This document shows positions 53,475 through 62,610 of a stretch of DNA of 64,000 nucleotides, in pieces. The translations under genes and the position numbers were made by a program. The DNA lies in contig DATGZX010000380.1 of NCBI GenBank assembly GCA_035296965.1, positions 62,001 through 126,000 of the forward strand. Reading direction: 5' to 3'. Numbering within the stretch: position 1 is the first letter of the stretch; every line of letters starts with the position of its first letter. This DNA comes from DATGZX01 sp035296965. GTDB taxonomy: Bacteria; Planctomycetota; Planctomycetia; Gemmatales; Gemmataceae. The notes below the pieces were generated by a model that was given only the letters and a program-made list of their open reading frames with translations, did not search any database and was not told the DNA's origin.

Positions 53475-55844
53475 ATGGCAGCGCGCATGAACGATTGGTT
53501 GAAGGGGCTGGCTCGCTCTTGGTTCGCGCTGGCACTGGTGATCCTTCTGCTCCTTGCCATTCCAGGTGCCGTGCTTTTTGCGCTGAACGTTCTCGGCGGT
53601 GAAAGCAAGGTCAATACTTTCCTGCAGAAAAACTATCATCTGACCTATCACATCCCCTTTGCCTGGTGGCTGGCGCTGATGCTGCTTTTGATTCCTGTCG
53701 CCCTGGTCCTCCTTTACTTTCTCAAGCTCAAGCGTAAGCCGCTCAGCGTGCCCAGTACCTTTCTGTGGCGCAAGAGCATCGAAGACCTGCACGTAAACGC
53801 CCTGTTCCAGTGGCTTCGCCACAATCTCCTTCTTTTGTTGCAGCTGCTCGCGCTTCTGGCTCTGATTTATGCGATCATGGATTTCCGGGTCCATGCCCGG
53901 ACGGGCGGGGGAAAGCACTATATCCTCATGATCGACAATTCCGCGAGCATGGGAGCCACTGATGTTGCGCCCAATAGGCTCCAGTGGGCGAAGCAAGAAG
54001 CGCTCAAGGAAGTGGATGGCTCTGCAGATGACGACGTTGGGATGGTCATCGTCTTTAATTCGAGTGCCGAAATTCTCCAGTCGTACACCAACAATCGCGG
54101 ACAGATTCGCTCGGCAATCGAAAGGATCGAGCAGACTCAGAGGCCAACGCGCATCGAAGAGGCTTTGAGCCTGGCGGATAGCCTGGCCAATCCCAGCCGG
54201 TCCACCGACGATGCCAGTGTGCGTCCCAGCAACCCTGAGCCAGGGAAGGAGCGAACCTATGTTGCTGCCGAGGGTATTGTCGCGGAAGTTCATCTTTATT
54301 CGGACGGCCGTTTTCCCGATTTGCCCGATTTCTCGGTGGGCAATTTGAATATCCAGTTTCACGCGGCCGGGAAGCTGGAGAGGGAAAAAGTGACGGCCGA
54401 TCTCCTCAGATCGGCCAAGGCTGCTTCCGGCGCCAACGTCGTGGATGGACCGGCCATTGTCGACAACGTAGCCTTGGCGTCCTTCAGTGCGTCGCGCGAC
54501 GACCTGGATCCAAGCAAGCTGCAGGCGTTCGCCCGGATACTCAATTTTCGTGGGGATCCCGTCAAAGCCAAAGTGAGGCTAGACGTAATCGTTAACGGGC
54601 AGCTCAAGGGTGTCTACGGGCAGGACGTGGAGTTGGAGGGCCGTGGTCTGACCGTGCAGAAAGTGCCGGATACGGAGTTGGCGAAGCCCACCGAGCAAGA
54701 GGCCAAGGATCTGAAGGAAGCCTTTGTCCTGCAAACGGTCCCGCACGAGCATTCGGTGACCTTCGAGATTCCCGACATAGACGATCGTTCCACCGTCGTC
54801 CTCCATGCAAAACTGGAGGGGTTTACGGACAGCTTGCCGCTCGATGATGAAGCCTGGCTGGTAACCGGTGTAGTCCGCAAGGCACGCGTCCTGATCGTGG
54901 GCTATAGCAATGACGTCCTCAACGCGTTCTTCGACGATGAAGCGACAAGCAAAGTCGCGACTGTCGCTAAATTGACTCCTGAGGACCTCGCCAAGGACTC
55001 GTACCTCAAACCGGCTCTGAGCGGAGAGTATGATCTGGTCATTTTCGACCGGTGCGCTCCGGCCAGGGAAGATGACATGCCCCGCTCGAATTCCTTTTTC
55101 ATTGGCGCGCCCCCGCCACCGCAAAAGCGCGTGAACCTAGACACAATCAATAACCCTCAGATCAAGGGGTGGATGAACAAGCATGCAGTCATGCGTTACC
55201 TGAGCGCGCTGCAAGAAGTCGGCATCGCCGAGGCATTCAAGATGAAAGACCTTCCGCCGCGCACTCCGCGGCTGATCGAAATCGATCAGAATAATTCGCT
55301 CCTCGTCAGCCTGAGCCGGCAATCGTTTACAGATCTCGTGATGACTTTCCCAATCATCAACGAGAAGGGAGAGTGGAACACGAATTGGCCGCTGCTACCG
55401 AGCTTTCCTTTATTCCTGCGCAACGTACTCTATGCCATGGGTAATATCAGCGACGGCGCCAGTGAGGAGACCGTCCAGCCGGGGCAGGTGAAAACAATAC
55501 GGCCCGACGTGGCTGTTGCGGAAATCGCAGTTACGGACCCAGCAGGGAACTCTCAGGTACTGACACGCGGCACGCGGGCGGAGTTTTCCTACGGAGACAC
55601 GAACAAGGTGGGTGTGTACCACGTCTCCTGGAACGGGGCGCGCCAGCGCAGCTTCGCCGTGAACTTGCTCGATGCGGACGAAAGTAACATCGAACCCCGG
55701 TCGAGCGTGCACATCGGCGCTGAAAATGTCGTGAGCGGCAAACAGCGAAACCAGCCTCACGAGCTTTGGAAGTGGCTCGTCCTTGCGGCACTGGGATTGT
55801 TGCTGGCAGAGTGGTACATCTACAATCGCCGGGTTTATGTTTGA
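53475..55844 (+). CDS. BatA-like VWA membrane protein
   Basis: A 789-residue inner-membrane protein. TM segments at about 16-38, 63-83 and 114-135 precede a VWA domain whose MIDAS motif is IDNSASMGATD near residue 152. The rest, to about 745, is probably extracytoplasmic beta-rich material resembling BatA C-terminal regions, followed by a C-terminal TM (WKWLVLAALGLLLAEWYIY). Start at ATG 53475 or 53487; ribosome-binding site is weak. The gene completes the MoxR cluster (VWA/GATase-like, MoxR, DUF58, BatA-like); functions in stress tolerance or cell-envelope assembly are suggested by homologues, not shown here. Confidence 0.9.
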   Translation: MAARMNDWLKGLARSWFALALVILLLLAIPGAVLFALNVLGGESKVNTFLQKNYHLTYHIPFAWWLALMLLLIPVALVLLYFLKLKRKPLSVPSTFLWRKSIEDLHVNALFQWLRHNLLLLLQLLALLALIYAIMDFRVHARTGGGKHYILMIDNSASMGATDVAPNRLQWAKQEALKEVDGSADDDVGMVIVFNSSAEILQSYTNNRGQIRSAIERIEQTQRPTRIEEALSLADSLANPSRSTDDASVRPSNPEPGKERTYVAAEGIVAEVHLYSDGRFPDLPDFSVGNLNIQFHAAGKLEREKVTADLLRSAKAASGANVVDGPAIVDNVALASFSASRDDLDPSKLQAFARILNFRGDPVKAKVRLDVIVNGQLKGVYGQDVELEGRGLTVQKVPDTELAKPTEQEAKDLKEAFVLQTVPHEHSVTFEIPDIDDRSTVVLHAKLEGFTDSLPLDDEAWLVTGVVRKARVLIVGYSNDVLNAFFDDEATSKVATVAKLTPEDLAKDSYLKPALSGEYDLVIFDRCAPAREDDMPRSNSFFIGAPPPPQKRVNLDTINNPQIKGWMNKHAVMRYLSALQEVGIAEAFKMKDLPPRTPRLIEIDQNNSLLVSLSRQSFTDLVMTFPIINEKGEWNTNWPLLPSFPLFLRNVLYAMGNISDGASEETVQPGQVKTIRPDVAVAEIAVTDPAGNSQVLTRGTRAEFSYGDTNKVGVYHVSWNGARQRSFAVNLLDADESNIEPRSSVHIGAENVVSGKQRNQPHELWKWLVLAALGLLLAEWYIYNRRVYV

Positions 55845-55851
55845 GTGAGCT

Positions 55852-56568
55852 ATGGATATGCTTTCGTCGAAGAACCTACCAGACGCACCGCATGGATTGC
55901 GTGGTGCGCTTGAGTCGAAGAAACCCCACGAACGGCCTTTCGCCGACTATCGCCAATTCATCCAAAACCATTACGATGGTCTGCCCGGCGCTTTCACCGG
56001 TATCACGGGGATCCTGACAGGCCACGAAGTCCTGGCCGGCAAGCTTATCAGCAGTAGTGGATTCGATATCCGTGGCTGCAAACACATCCTCGACGCCGGC
56101 AGTGGCAACGGCCGCTATACGCGGTTTATCCTCCGTGAAGCGGACGACGACGCGTTCATCACGGCCTTCGATTATTCCCAACAAATGCTGCAGAGGGCAC
56201 GAAAACGCTTGCATTCCGACCGGGCAAGTCAGGTTGCTGCCGACCTGACACGGCTGCCGTACGCGGATGCAAGCTTCGATGCAGTTGTTTGCGGCTGGGT
56301 CCTCGAGCACCTGCCGGACCCTCGGCCGGGACTGAAGGAACTGGCAAGGATTCTTAGAAGAGGAGGCAAATTGCTCTTGCTGACCACAGAAGACACCTGG
56401 TTGGGAGCGGTTTGCAGCCGTCTTTGGCACTGCCGGACTTACAATCGCACCGAACTGCGGCTTGTTTGCAGCGACTGTGGGCTGAGTTGGAATCGGAATT
56501 TATGGTTCTCGGGGTTCCACTCCGCTTTGCACATGGGTGGAATCCTTGCTGAGCTAAGGCGGGAATGA
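55852..56568 (+). CDS. SAM-dependent methyltransferase (class I)
   Basis: A 238-residue Methyltransferase_11-like enzyme. Motif I LDAGSGNGRYTRFI is near residue 81, motif II around ITAFDYSQQML, and motif IV DAVVCGWVLEHLPDP; the post motif RRGGKLLLLTTEDTW follows. The C-terminus has a CSDCGLSW pair of Cys. It begins seven bases after the BatA-like stop, so probably co-transcribed. The substrate is unknown. It converges with the metallophosphoesterase gene. Confidence 0.87.
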   Translation: MDMLSSKNLPDAPHGLRGALESKKPHERPFADYRQFIQNHYDGLPGAFTGITGILTGHEVLAGKLISSSGFDIRGCKHILDAGSGNGRYTRFILREADDDAFITAFDYSQQMLQRARKRLHSDRASQVAADLTRLPYADASFDAVVCGWVLEHLPDPRPGLKELARILRRGGKLLLLTTEDTWLGAVCSRLWHCRTYNRTELRLVCSDCGLSWNRNLWFSGFHSALHMGGILAELRRE

Positions 56569-56573
56569 GCGTC

Positions 56574-57746
56574 TCACGGTGTGTTTTTTCGTCCGGTCAG
56601 CACGAGCCTAGTGACTTCCGGCTTGCAAAGATAGCGCAAGGGATGCTGGCCAGCCAGGCCGCGCGTCACGTGTAATACGGTCGGTGGCTCATCGAAAGTT
56701 CCGCAGTCGTAACGTCGACCGTAGCGGCTGGGCACCAGAAGTGACCCGAGAAGCGGAAAGCGCACCTGGCCTCCATGATTGTGGCCCGAAAGCATCAAAT
56801 CTACCCCCTGCTGCCGGCACCACCCGATATTATCGGGCGTATGGCTCAAACAGATTCTGAACCCTCCTGCGGGACAATTGCTCAAGTCTGGAGGCGGCCG
56901 AAACCAGGGTCCTTCGTTACCGATGAATACGACCTGTTCGTCACGCACGCTGAGTCGTATCCAACCGTTGCCCAGGACATGCATTCCGAGTCGTTTAAGC
57001 CGTCTGCGAATGACGGCCACATCGTGCCAGGAATCGTGGTTGCCGAGGATTGCGAGCGCTGCGCTGCGCCAGCGCAGCCGGCCGAGGACCGGCACGATCC
57101 ACCGATAGTGCAAGTCCGTGTCGACCAAGTCGCCCGTCACGGCAACCAGGTCGGGATCCCATTCTCGGCAGCGATCCGCGAGGCACTTGTAGAATTCGAG
57201 ATCGGGGCTTCCCGAAAAGTGTAAGTCGCTGATCTGGACGATCGACAATCCTTCCAGGGCTGTTGGTAAGCGCGGCAGCTGGAGTGTCCGCTCGGCGAAA
57301 TCCACCTTGAACACTTCGTTGCCGGGCAGACGGGTGAGCAAGCGGTACTTGCCTCGACCTTCGGGCCGATATCCCAGTTGAGCCGCAAAGTCCAGGGTGG
57401 TGGCATGGTTGCTCCGCAGCGCCTTGGGTCGATAGGTTCGGCGGCGAATTGTCAGCAAAGGCAAATAACCCAATCCAACAATAGCACATAAAATGGCATA
57501 AGCGGTCGCTATTGTCTTCCATCCCGTCGCCCAGGAGGCAGCGCTCAATTCGAAGCCCGACAGGAGAAATGCCTTGGCGAACGCCCACCACCCCAAAAGG
57601 ATCAGGACGCCATACAGAGTGCGCATGACGAAAAGCAGCCGGTGCGGCAAGGGCTGCCCATACCACCAGTTGATGCTGAAGATCAAAATGGCCATGTGCC
57701 CAATGCATGCACCAAGAAAGAAAACGAAGACGGCAATTGTCGTCAT
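56574..57746 (-). CDS. Membrane-anchored calcineurin-like metallophosphoesterase (YkuE/LpxG-like)
   Basis: A 390-residue protein from ATG 57746; a GTG at 57830 is also in frame but lacks a ribosome-binding site. Four hydrophobic helices occupy about residues 3-115. The phosphoesterase core follows: SDLHFSG, GDLVDTDLHYRW, GNHDSWHD and GHNHGGQVRFP, carrying the metal ligands D, H, N and H of the family. Relatives hydrolyse UDP-2,3-diacylglucosamine or cleave cell-wall phosphate esters. Role here unknown. Convergent with the methyltransferase gene, five bases apart. Confidence 0.9.
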   Translation of the reverse strand: MTTIAVFVFFLGACIGHMAILIFSINWWYGQPLPHRLLFVMRTLYGVLILLGWWAFAKAFLLSGFELSAASWATGWKTIATAYAILCAIVGLGYLPLLTIRRRTYRPKALRSNHATTLDFAAQLGYRPEGRGKYRLLTRLPGNEVFKVDFAERTLQLPRLPTALEGLSIVQISDLHFSGSPDLEFYKCLADRCREWDPDLVAVTGDLVDTDLHYRWIVPVLGRLRWRSAALAILGNHDSWHDVAVIRRRLKRLGMHVLGNGWIRLSVRDEQVVFIGNEGPWFRPPPDLSNCPAGGFRICLSHTPDNIGWCRQQGVDLMLSGHNHGGQVRFPLLGSLLVPSRYGRRYDCGTFDEPPTVLHVTRGLAGQHPLRYLCKPEVTRLVLTGRKNTP

Positions 57747-57908
57747 GCGGTATCCGTGAAAGATTGGGGTCTGGAATGCTGCACTATCCGAGATTGAAGC
57801 GGCCAAATAACAAGGGCCGATCGTTGTCACTCATCCGCGTGTCGTGTCCATAGCCAAAAGCCCCATGAACGAATGACCCAGGGGAACAGGTCCGCTTGCG
57901 ACCTGCTC

Positions 57909-59609
57909 CTAAGCACCGCACTTGGCGTTCCGCGTTTCGCTTTCGGCAGGACTCTCGAGTGCATCCAAGAGCTGATCGACGCGGAAGGGTTTGAAGAGTA
58001 CCGAGCGCAGCCCTTCTTGTCGTGCTTTCACGATTGTGTGCGAGGGATCGTAGCCGTAGGTAGTCATCAGAATGACGCGAGCCTGCGGCTGGGCATTGCG
58101 CAGCCGCTGGTAGGCTTCGTATCCGGGCAGGTCGGGGAGACGAATATCGACCAGGATTACGTCATACGTGCTGAGGCGCGCCATCGTAAGTGCCTCCTGG
58201 CCATCGCGGGCTGTCTCCACAACACAGCCCAGGCGGCCGAGAATCGAATGTGCAGAGCGGCGCACGCGCTCATCATTGTCGGCCACTAGAAGTCGCAATC
58301 CCTTGAGGCCCGGACGGGACGTATCGCCCGGCAGACACGCCGTCTTGGCGAGTTCCATGTCTTCGCCGACCTTCTGGATCGAGTGTTTGATCGCGCGGGC
58401 AGCTTTTAGAATCTGACGTAGTTTCTCGGCCATCTCGGTGTCATGTCCAATGTAACGATCCAGGACGCAGGTGGCCGCTGCCAGGATGTCGTCGACCGGC
58501 AAGGCCACCTCACGATTGACGGCCTCGATAGACTGCGAGACGGTACTCCGTTTTTCAGCAGTCAAGAGCTGCAGCGTGTAAAGTGCCGCAGCAATTTCAC
58601 GACTAAAGATCTCGGTGAATTTGAGGTCTTCCTGGCCGAAGGCATTGAGCTTGGGACTTTCCACATTAAACGTGCCGATCACCTGATCTTGCACGATCAG
58701 CGGGACGGTAAGCGAACTGCGCGCGCCTTCAGCGCCTTCCAGATAATTGGCATCCGCGGAAGTGTCGGGGCAGAGATAGCTTATTCCCGTGGCTGCCACC
58801 AGTCCCGTGATGCCGTTGCCCTGCGGTCGGTTATAGAGAACGCGTCCAGCCGCATTGGGGAGCATACCCTCTTGCAGAAGTGGATCTAGCCGGCCGGATT
58901 CGGGATGCAGCAAGCGAATTTCGATAACGTCATAATGCAGCAGATCGTGGGTCAGCCGGCGAATATTCAGCTTGAGCAGTTCAATCCGCTCTTCGACGCT
59001 CATTTCAGAAAGCTGGTCGGGCGTAAGCGCAGCTAACTCCCGGCCGGCTTGGTGCAGAGCGTCCAACTTCTGTTGCTGTTGGATTTCGGAGGTAACGTCC
59101 TGGCACAAACAGATGAGCTGACCGACCTTGCCTTCCGCGCTGAAGACGGGAATGACATGGACTTCGAGATAGAGATCGTTGCCGCAATGGAAGCGTGCTG
59201 TGTTTTTCTTGCCAATTAAAGCGCTCTGAAAAGGATCGCCTCCGGACCCAAGTAGCGCAGGATTTGCGAATGCCTCGGAGAAAGTTTTCTGGCTCGTGGT
59301 TGAGCCACACCACCTGGCGAAAACTGAATTGCACCACAGGATGCGCAATTCCGCGTCGAGCGCGGCTACGCCGTCTGGTAGCGCATCCACTATCCGCTCG
59401 GCCTGGAACAACCCCTCCGCCCTCTGCCAGACAGTGGGATCCCCAGTGTCCGCATACACGCCATCGAATCGTTCCGTCTGAAGAAGAGAGAGGCCGCGGT
59501 TGGCGTCGTCGACGCGCACCAGGTTCCAGAGGGGCTGGGAACGCTCAAGCTGATCCCCAGCCACATGGCTGGCCCCTTCCAGCACCAAAATGCGCGGCTT
59601 CTCCGCCAC
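57909..59609 (-). CDS. PAS-GAF-receiver signalling protein without a kinase ATPase domain
   Basis: A 566-residue cytoplasmic regulator. Residues 1-70 resemble a degenerate receiver (RILVLEGASHVAG, no phospho-acceptor Asp pair). Residues about 73-180 are a PAS domain (IVDALPDGVAALDAELRILW). About 210-365 is a GAF domain (SLTVPLIVQDQVIGTFNVES). About 365-440 is a helical segment like HisKA but with no ATPase domain after it. The C-terminal receiver (about 445-560) has VILVDIRLPDLPGYEAY with the phospho-acceptor Asp and the conserved Lys in VLFKPF. The domain order suggests a scaffold or phosphorelay adaptor. No kinase lies nearby. Its 5' end is divergent from rpmF, 300 bases away. Confidence 0.85.
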   Translation of the reverse strand: MAEKPRILVLEGASHVAGDQLERSQPLWNLVRVDDANRGLSLLQTERFDGVYADTGDPTVWQRAEGLFQAERIVDALPDGVAALDAELRILWCNSVFARWCGSTTSQKTFSEAFANPALLGSGGDPFQSALIGKKNTARFHCGNDLYLEVHVIPVFSAEGKVGQLICLCQDVTSEIQQQQKLDALHQAGRELAALTPDQLSEMSVEERIELLKLNIRRLTHDLLHYDVIEIRLLHPESGRLDPLLQEGMLPNAAGRVLYNRPQGNGITGLVAATGISYLCPDTSADANYLEGAEGARSSLTVPLIVQDQVIGTFNVESPKLNAFGQEDLKFTEIFSREIAAALYTLQLLTAEKRSTVSQSIEAVNREVALPVDDILAAATCVLDRYIGHDTEMAEKLRQILKAARAIKHSIQKVGEDMELAKTACLPGDTSRPGLKGLRLLVADNDERVRRSAHSILGRLGCVVETARDGQEALTMARLSTYDVILVDIRLPDLPGYEAYQRLRNAQPQARVILMTTYGYDPSHTIVKARQEGLRSVLFKPFRVDQLLDALESPAESETRNAKCGA

Positions 59610-59911
59610 TGTTCTACTTCCTCACCGCGGTACCGAAATTTGACGCGGGCAGTCCGCCAAGCCACTCTGCAAATTATAAGAGCGGCCCATCGAACTCACA
59701 AGTTACCCGGGGCGAACAAAGCAGCTCTTGTCGTGACTTTTGCCTCAAGGGTCATAGGGTGACTCAGTACGACCATGCGTCGATAATTTCACAATCAGCG
59801 CCCGATTGCGCAACCACTGCACTACAGTCAACTTATCTTGACAGTCGCCTACGAGCCACCTAGGATAACGTGCTTTACAACTGAACTGTTTCCAGACAAG
59901 GCAAGAATTCC
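59610..59911. other. Divergent promoter region between the PAS-GAF-receiver gene and rpmF
   Basis: About 300 bases with no supported gene or hairpin. It must carry the promoters for both directions, but no promoter is clear enough to place. Confidence 0.5.
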
Positions 59912-60097
59912 ATGGCAGTCCCGAAGCGCAGGACGTCTCATAGCAAACAAGGCAAAAGGCGGAGCCATCACCATATAAAGCCGCTCCAAATCCAGTACTG
60001 CAGCCAGTGCAACGAACCGGTCCTGCCCCATCGAGTCTGCCCCAATTGTGGTTACTATCAGGGCCGCGAAGTCGTGGTGATGGAAGAGGAGAAGTAG
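59912..60097 (+). CDS. rpmF: 50S ribosomal protein L32
   Basis: A 61-residue L32. Starts MAVPKRRTSHSKQGKRRS, with the zinc ribbon C-x2-C...C-x2-C in YCSQCNEPVL and VCPNCGYYQG. Zn-binding (C+) form. It precedes plsX by three bases, the conserved rpmF-plsX arrangement found in many bacteria. Confidence 0.96.
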   Translation: MAVPKRRTSHSKQGKRRSHHHIKPLQIQYCSQCNEPVLPHRVCPNCGYYQGREVVVMEEEK

Positions 60098-60100
60098 GCC

Positions 60101-61117
60101 ATGCAGATCGCGCTCGATGCCATGGGCGGCGATCACGCACCTGGTCCCATCGTCGCCGGTGCCGTTCAAGCTGTCGAGGCTGATCCAACCCTCCATGTGA
60201 TTCTGGTTGGGGACCGCTCCCAAATCGAGTCCTCTCTAGCCGCGGCCGGCGCCAAGCCTGGCCGGCTCGACATCTTCCATTGCACCCAAGTGGTAACAAT
60301 GGAAGAGGCTCCCGTGGTAGCGCTGCGCAAAAAGCCGGACAACTCGATCAGTCGCTGTTGGCAACTCCTTGCAGAACGAAAGGTCGAGGCGATTGTCAGC
60401 GCGGGCAACACCGGCGCGATGGTCGCTGGCGGTTTGAGGCTGCGGCGCTTCCTAAAAAACGTTCGCCGTCCAGGGATCGCGGCGGTCATGCCCACGCTGC
60501 GCGGCCCTTGCGTGCTGCTCGACGTCGGGGCGAATGTCAACCCTAAGCCCAGCCATCTCTTTCAGTACGGCGTCATGGGGAGCATTTTTGCCCGGCGGAT
60601 TCTACAGCGAGAGCGGCCCACGATCGGCCTCATGAACATTGGCTCTGAAGAACAAAAAGGCCATGATCTGGCCAAGGAAACGCACGCACTTTTCAACGGC
60701 AGCGCGCTCCGCGACCAGTTCATCGGCAATGTCGAAGGCCGAGATATTAATCGGGGTGCGTGCGATGTCATTGTTACCGATGGCTTCGTGGGTAACGTGA
60801 TCCTGAAGGTTTGCGAAGGAGTCTTCGATTTCGCCATGAAGATGGCCGCCAAAGACGTAATCGCCGCCCTCGACAAAGAGCGAGGTCGCGCTCAACAGGC
60901 TCTACAAGCCCTCGTCGACCGCTATGACTACAGTTCGCAGGGGGGCGCCCCGCTGTTGGGCATCGACGGCATTTGCATTATCTGTCACGGCAGTTCCGGC
61001 GACCAGGCCATCAAGAACGCCCTGGCCGTAGCTGCCCGCTACGCCGATGCCAAGCTCAACGAACTGATCGTTCAGGAATTGGAATCCAATCCGCCGATCA
61101 GCGCGGATGAGGAGTAG
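60101..61117 (+). CDS. plsX: Phosphate acyltransferase PlsX
   Basis: Converts acyl-ACP to acyl-phosphate for phospholipid synthesis. The 338-residue product has the N-terminal ALDAMGGDHAPGPIV, then VSAGNTGAMVAGG and PTLRGPCVLLDVGANVN, and DVIVTDGFVGNVILK. It is linked to rpmF (3 bases upstream) and is followed by fabD 28 bases later. The order fits the conserved rpmF-plsX-fab cluster. Confidence 0.96.
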   Translation: MQIALDAMGGDHAPGPIVAGAVQAVEADPTLHVILVGDRSQIESSLAAAGAKPGRLDIFHCTQVVTMEEAPVVALRKKPDNSISRCWQLLAERKVEAIVSAGNTGAMVAGGLRLRRFLKNVRRPGIAAVMPTLRGPCVLLDVGANVNPKPSHLFQYGVMGSIFARRILQRERPTIGLMNIGSEEQKGHDLAKETHALFNGSALRDQFIGNVEGRDINRGACDVIVTDGFVGNVILKVCEGVFDFAMKMAAKDVIAALDKERGRAQQALQALVDRYDYSSQGGAPLLGIDGICIICHGSSGDQAIKNALAVAARYADAKLNELIVQELESNPPISADEE

Positions 61118-61144
61118 CCCACGCGCCCGGGAGAAGAAAATCCG

Positions 61145-62050
61145 ATGCCGCAAGTCGCCTTCCTATTTCCGGGACAAGGCGCGCAAACGCTTGGAATGGG
61201 CCGGCAACTTTGTGAAACTCAGGCAGCCGCGCGCAAGCTCTTTAACGAAGCAGGGGAGATACTTGGCTATGACCTCGCCGACGTGTGCGCGAATGGGCCG
61301 GTGGAGCGGTTGAATTCCACCGTAGTCAGTCAACCCGCCATCTTCGTCACTAGTCTGGCTGCTCTGGAAGTTCTACGAGCCTCCGATCCACAGGTGATCC
61401 TGGATTGTTCGGCGGCGGCGGGATTGAGTCTTGGCGAATACACCGCATTGGTTTTTTCAGGGGCCCTAAGCTTCGCGGAAGCCTTGCGCGTCGTTCAACG
61501 ACGCGGGGAGGCCATGCAAGCCGCCGCTGATGCCACCCCTGGCGGCATGGCTAGCATTCTAGGGCTGGAACTACCTAAGGTCGAAGAATTGTGCGCAGTA
61601 GCACGGGCCCAGGGCACGCTGGAAGTGGCCAACCTGCTCTGTCCCGGCAATATCGTGGTATCGGGTGCGAAAGCAGCGTGCACGGCTGTGGTGAGACTGG
61701 CTGAGGCAGCGGGAGGCCGGACGACACCGCTGAAGGTAGCTGGCGCATTTCACACAAGCCTCATGAAGCCGGCCGACCAAGCCTTGGAAGATGCACTGCA
61801 AAACGTCGAGATCAAGCGACCGCGTATGCCCGTCTGGTCGAATGTCGATGCCCAGCCGCACACCGACCCGGAGGAGATTCGCCGCCTTCTGATCCGCCAG
61901 GTTCTTCAGCCGGTATTATGGGAGGAGACAATGCGCAACCTGCTGGCTGCGGGCTACGCCCGGTTTTACGAAATTGGTCCGGGACGCGTGCTCGCCGGTC
62001 TCCTCAAACGGGTGCAACGCAGGGTGGAATGTCAAAATATTCCCGGCTGA
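61145..62050 (+). CDS. fabD: Malonyl-CoA:ACP transacylase
   Basis: Loads malonyl groups onto ACP for fatty acid synthesis. The 301-residue product has the oxyanion loop FPGQGAQTLGMG with Q11, the nucleophile S95 in GLSLGEYTAL, and H202 in AGAFHTSLM. It lies directly after plsX; fabH is absent from between them. Followed by a 317-base gap and then acpP. Confidence 0.95.
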   Translation: MPQVAFLFPGQGAQTLGMGRQLCETQAAARKLFNEAGEILGYDLADVCANGPVERLNSTVVSQPAIFVTSLAALEVLRASDPQVILDCSAAAGLSLGEYTALVFSGALSFAEALRVVQRRGEAMQAAADATPGGMASILGLELPKVEELCAVARAQGTLEVANLLCPGNIVVSGAKAACTAVVRLAEAAGGRTTPLKVAGAFHTSLMKPADQALEDALQNVEIKRPRMPVWSNVDAQPHTDPEEIRRLLIRQVLQPVLWEETMRNLLAAGYARFYEIGPGRVLAGLLKRVQRRVECQNIPG

Positions 62051-62367
62051 CTCCTCGTGAGAGACGGCAGGCGAGAAGGTCACTCCAGCCAGGTCATTGA
62101 AGGAGAGGTGCTGCGGGATTGACGGAACTATCTGCCGCCTCATGGCTCAGATGCTTTTCCTCTTCCCTTTTCTATCTTTCTTTTGTATTTAACCCCTTTT
62201 ACGTGCGCGCTGCGCCGCGTGGCGTGATGCCCTGACTATGCGCCCATGGTAAGTTAGCTTGCTTGCCGCGCGTCTGCTGTGGTACATAACCCGAGGCAGC
62301 AGGAACTGTTTGCTGCCGGTCATTAATGTGTGCGGGCCGGTCTGCACCCCCAAGGGAGGATTCCATC
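62051..62367. other. Leader region of acpP, in the position usually held by fabG
   Basis: No gene remnant recognised. A pyrimidine-rich tract runs from about 62154 to 62185. A GGCAGCA/TGCTGCC hairpin (62295-62317, 9-base loop) lies 50 bases upstream of the acpP start. It may hold the acpP promoter, letting acpP be expressed above fabD. Confidence 0.55.
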
Positions 62368-62610
62368 GTGCCTTCCGTCGAAGAACGAGTGATCGAGATT
62401 GTCTGTGAAAACCTGGGTGTAAACAAGGAGCAGGTGACCCGCTCTACGTCCTTCACCGAGGATATGGGAGCCGATTCGTTGGATATTGTTGAGCTCGTCA
62501 TGGAATTGGAAGAAGAGTTCGAGATTACGATTCCAGACGACCAAGCTGAGAAGATCAAAACGGTTGGCGAAGCGATAGACTATATCGAGCGGGAGCTAAA
62601 CAAGAAATGA
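62368..62610 (+). CDS. acpP: Acyl carrier protein
   Basis: An 80-residue ACP starting at GTG 62368 with a strong GGGAGGA eight bases upstream; the earlier in-frame ATG 62326 lacks such a site. The phosphopantetheine site is S37 in DMGADSLDIVELVMELE. Very acidic. The stop overlaps the fabF start by four bases (ATGA), indicating translational coupling. Confidence 0.96.
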   Translation: MPSVEERVIEIVCENLGVNKEQVTRSTSFTEDMGADSLDIVELVMELEEEFEITIPDDQAEKIKTVGEAIDYIERELNKK

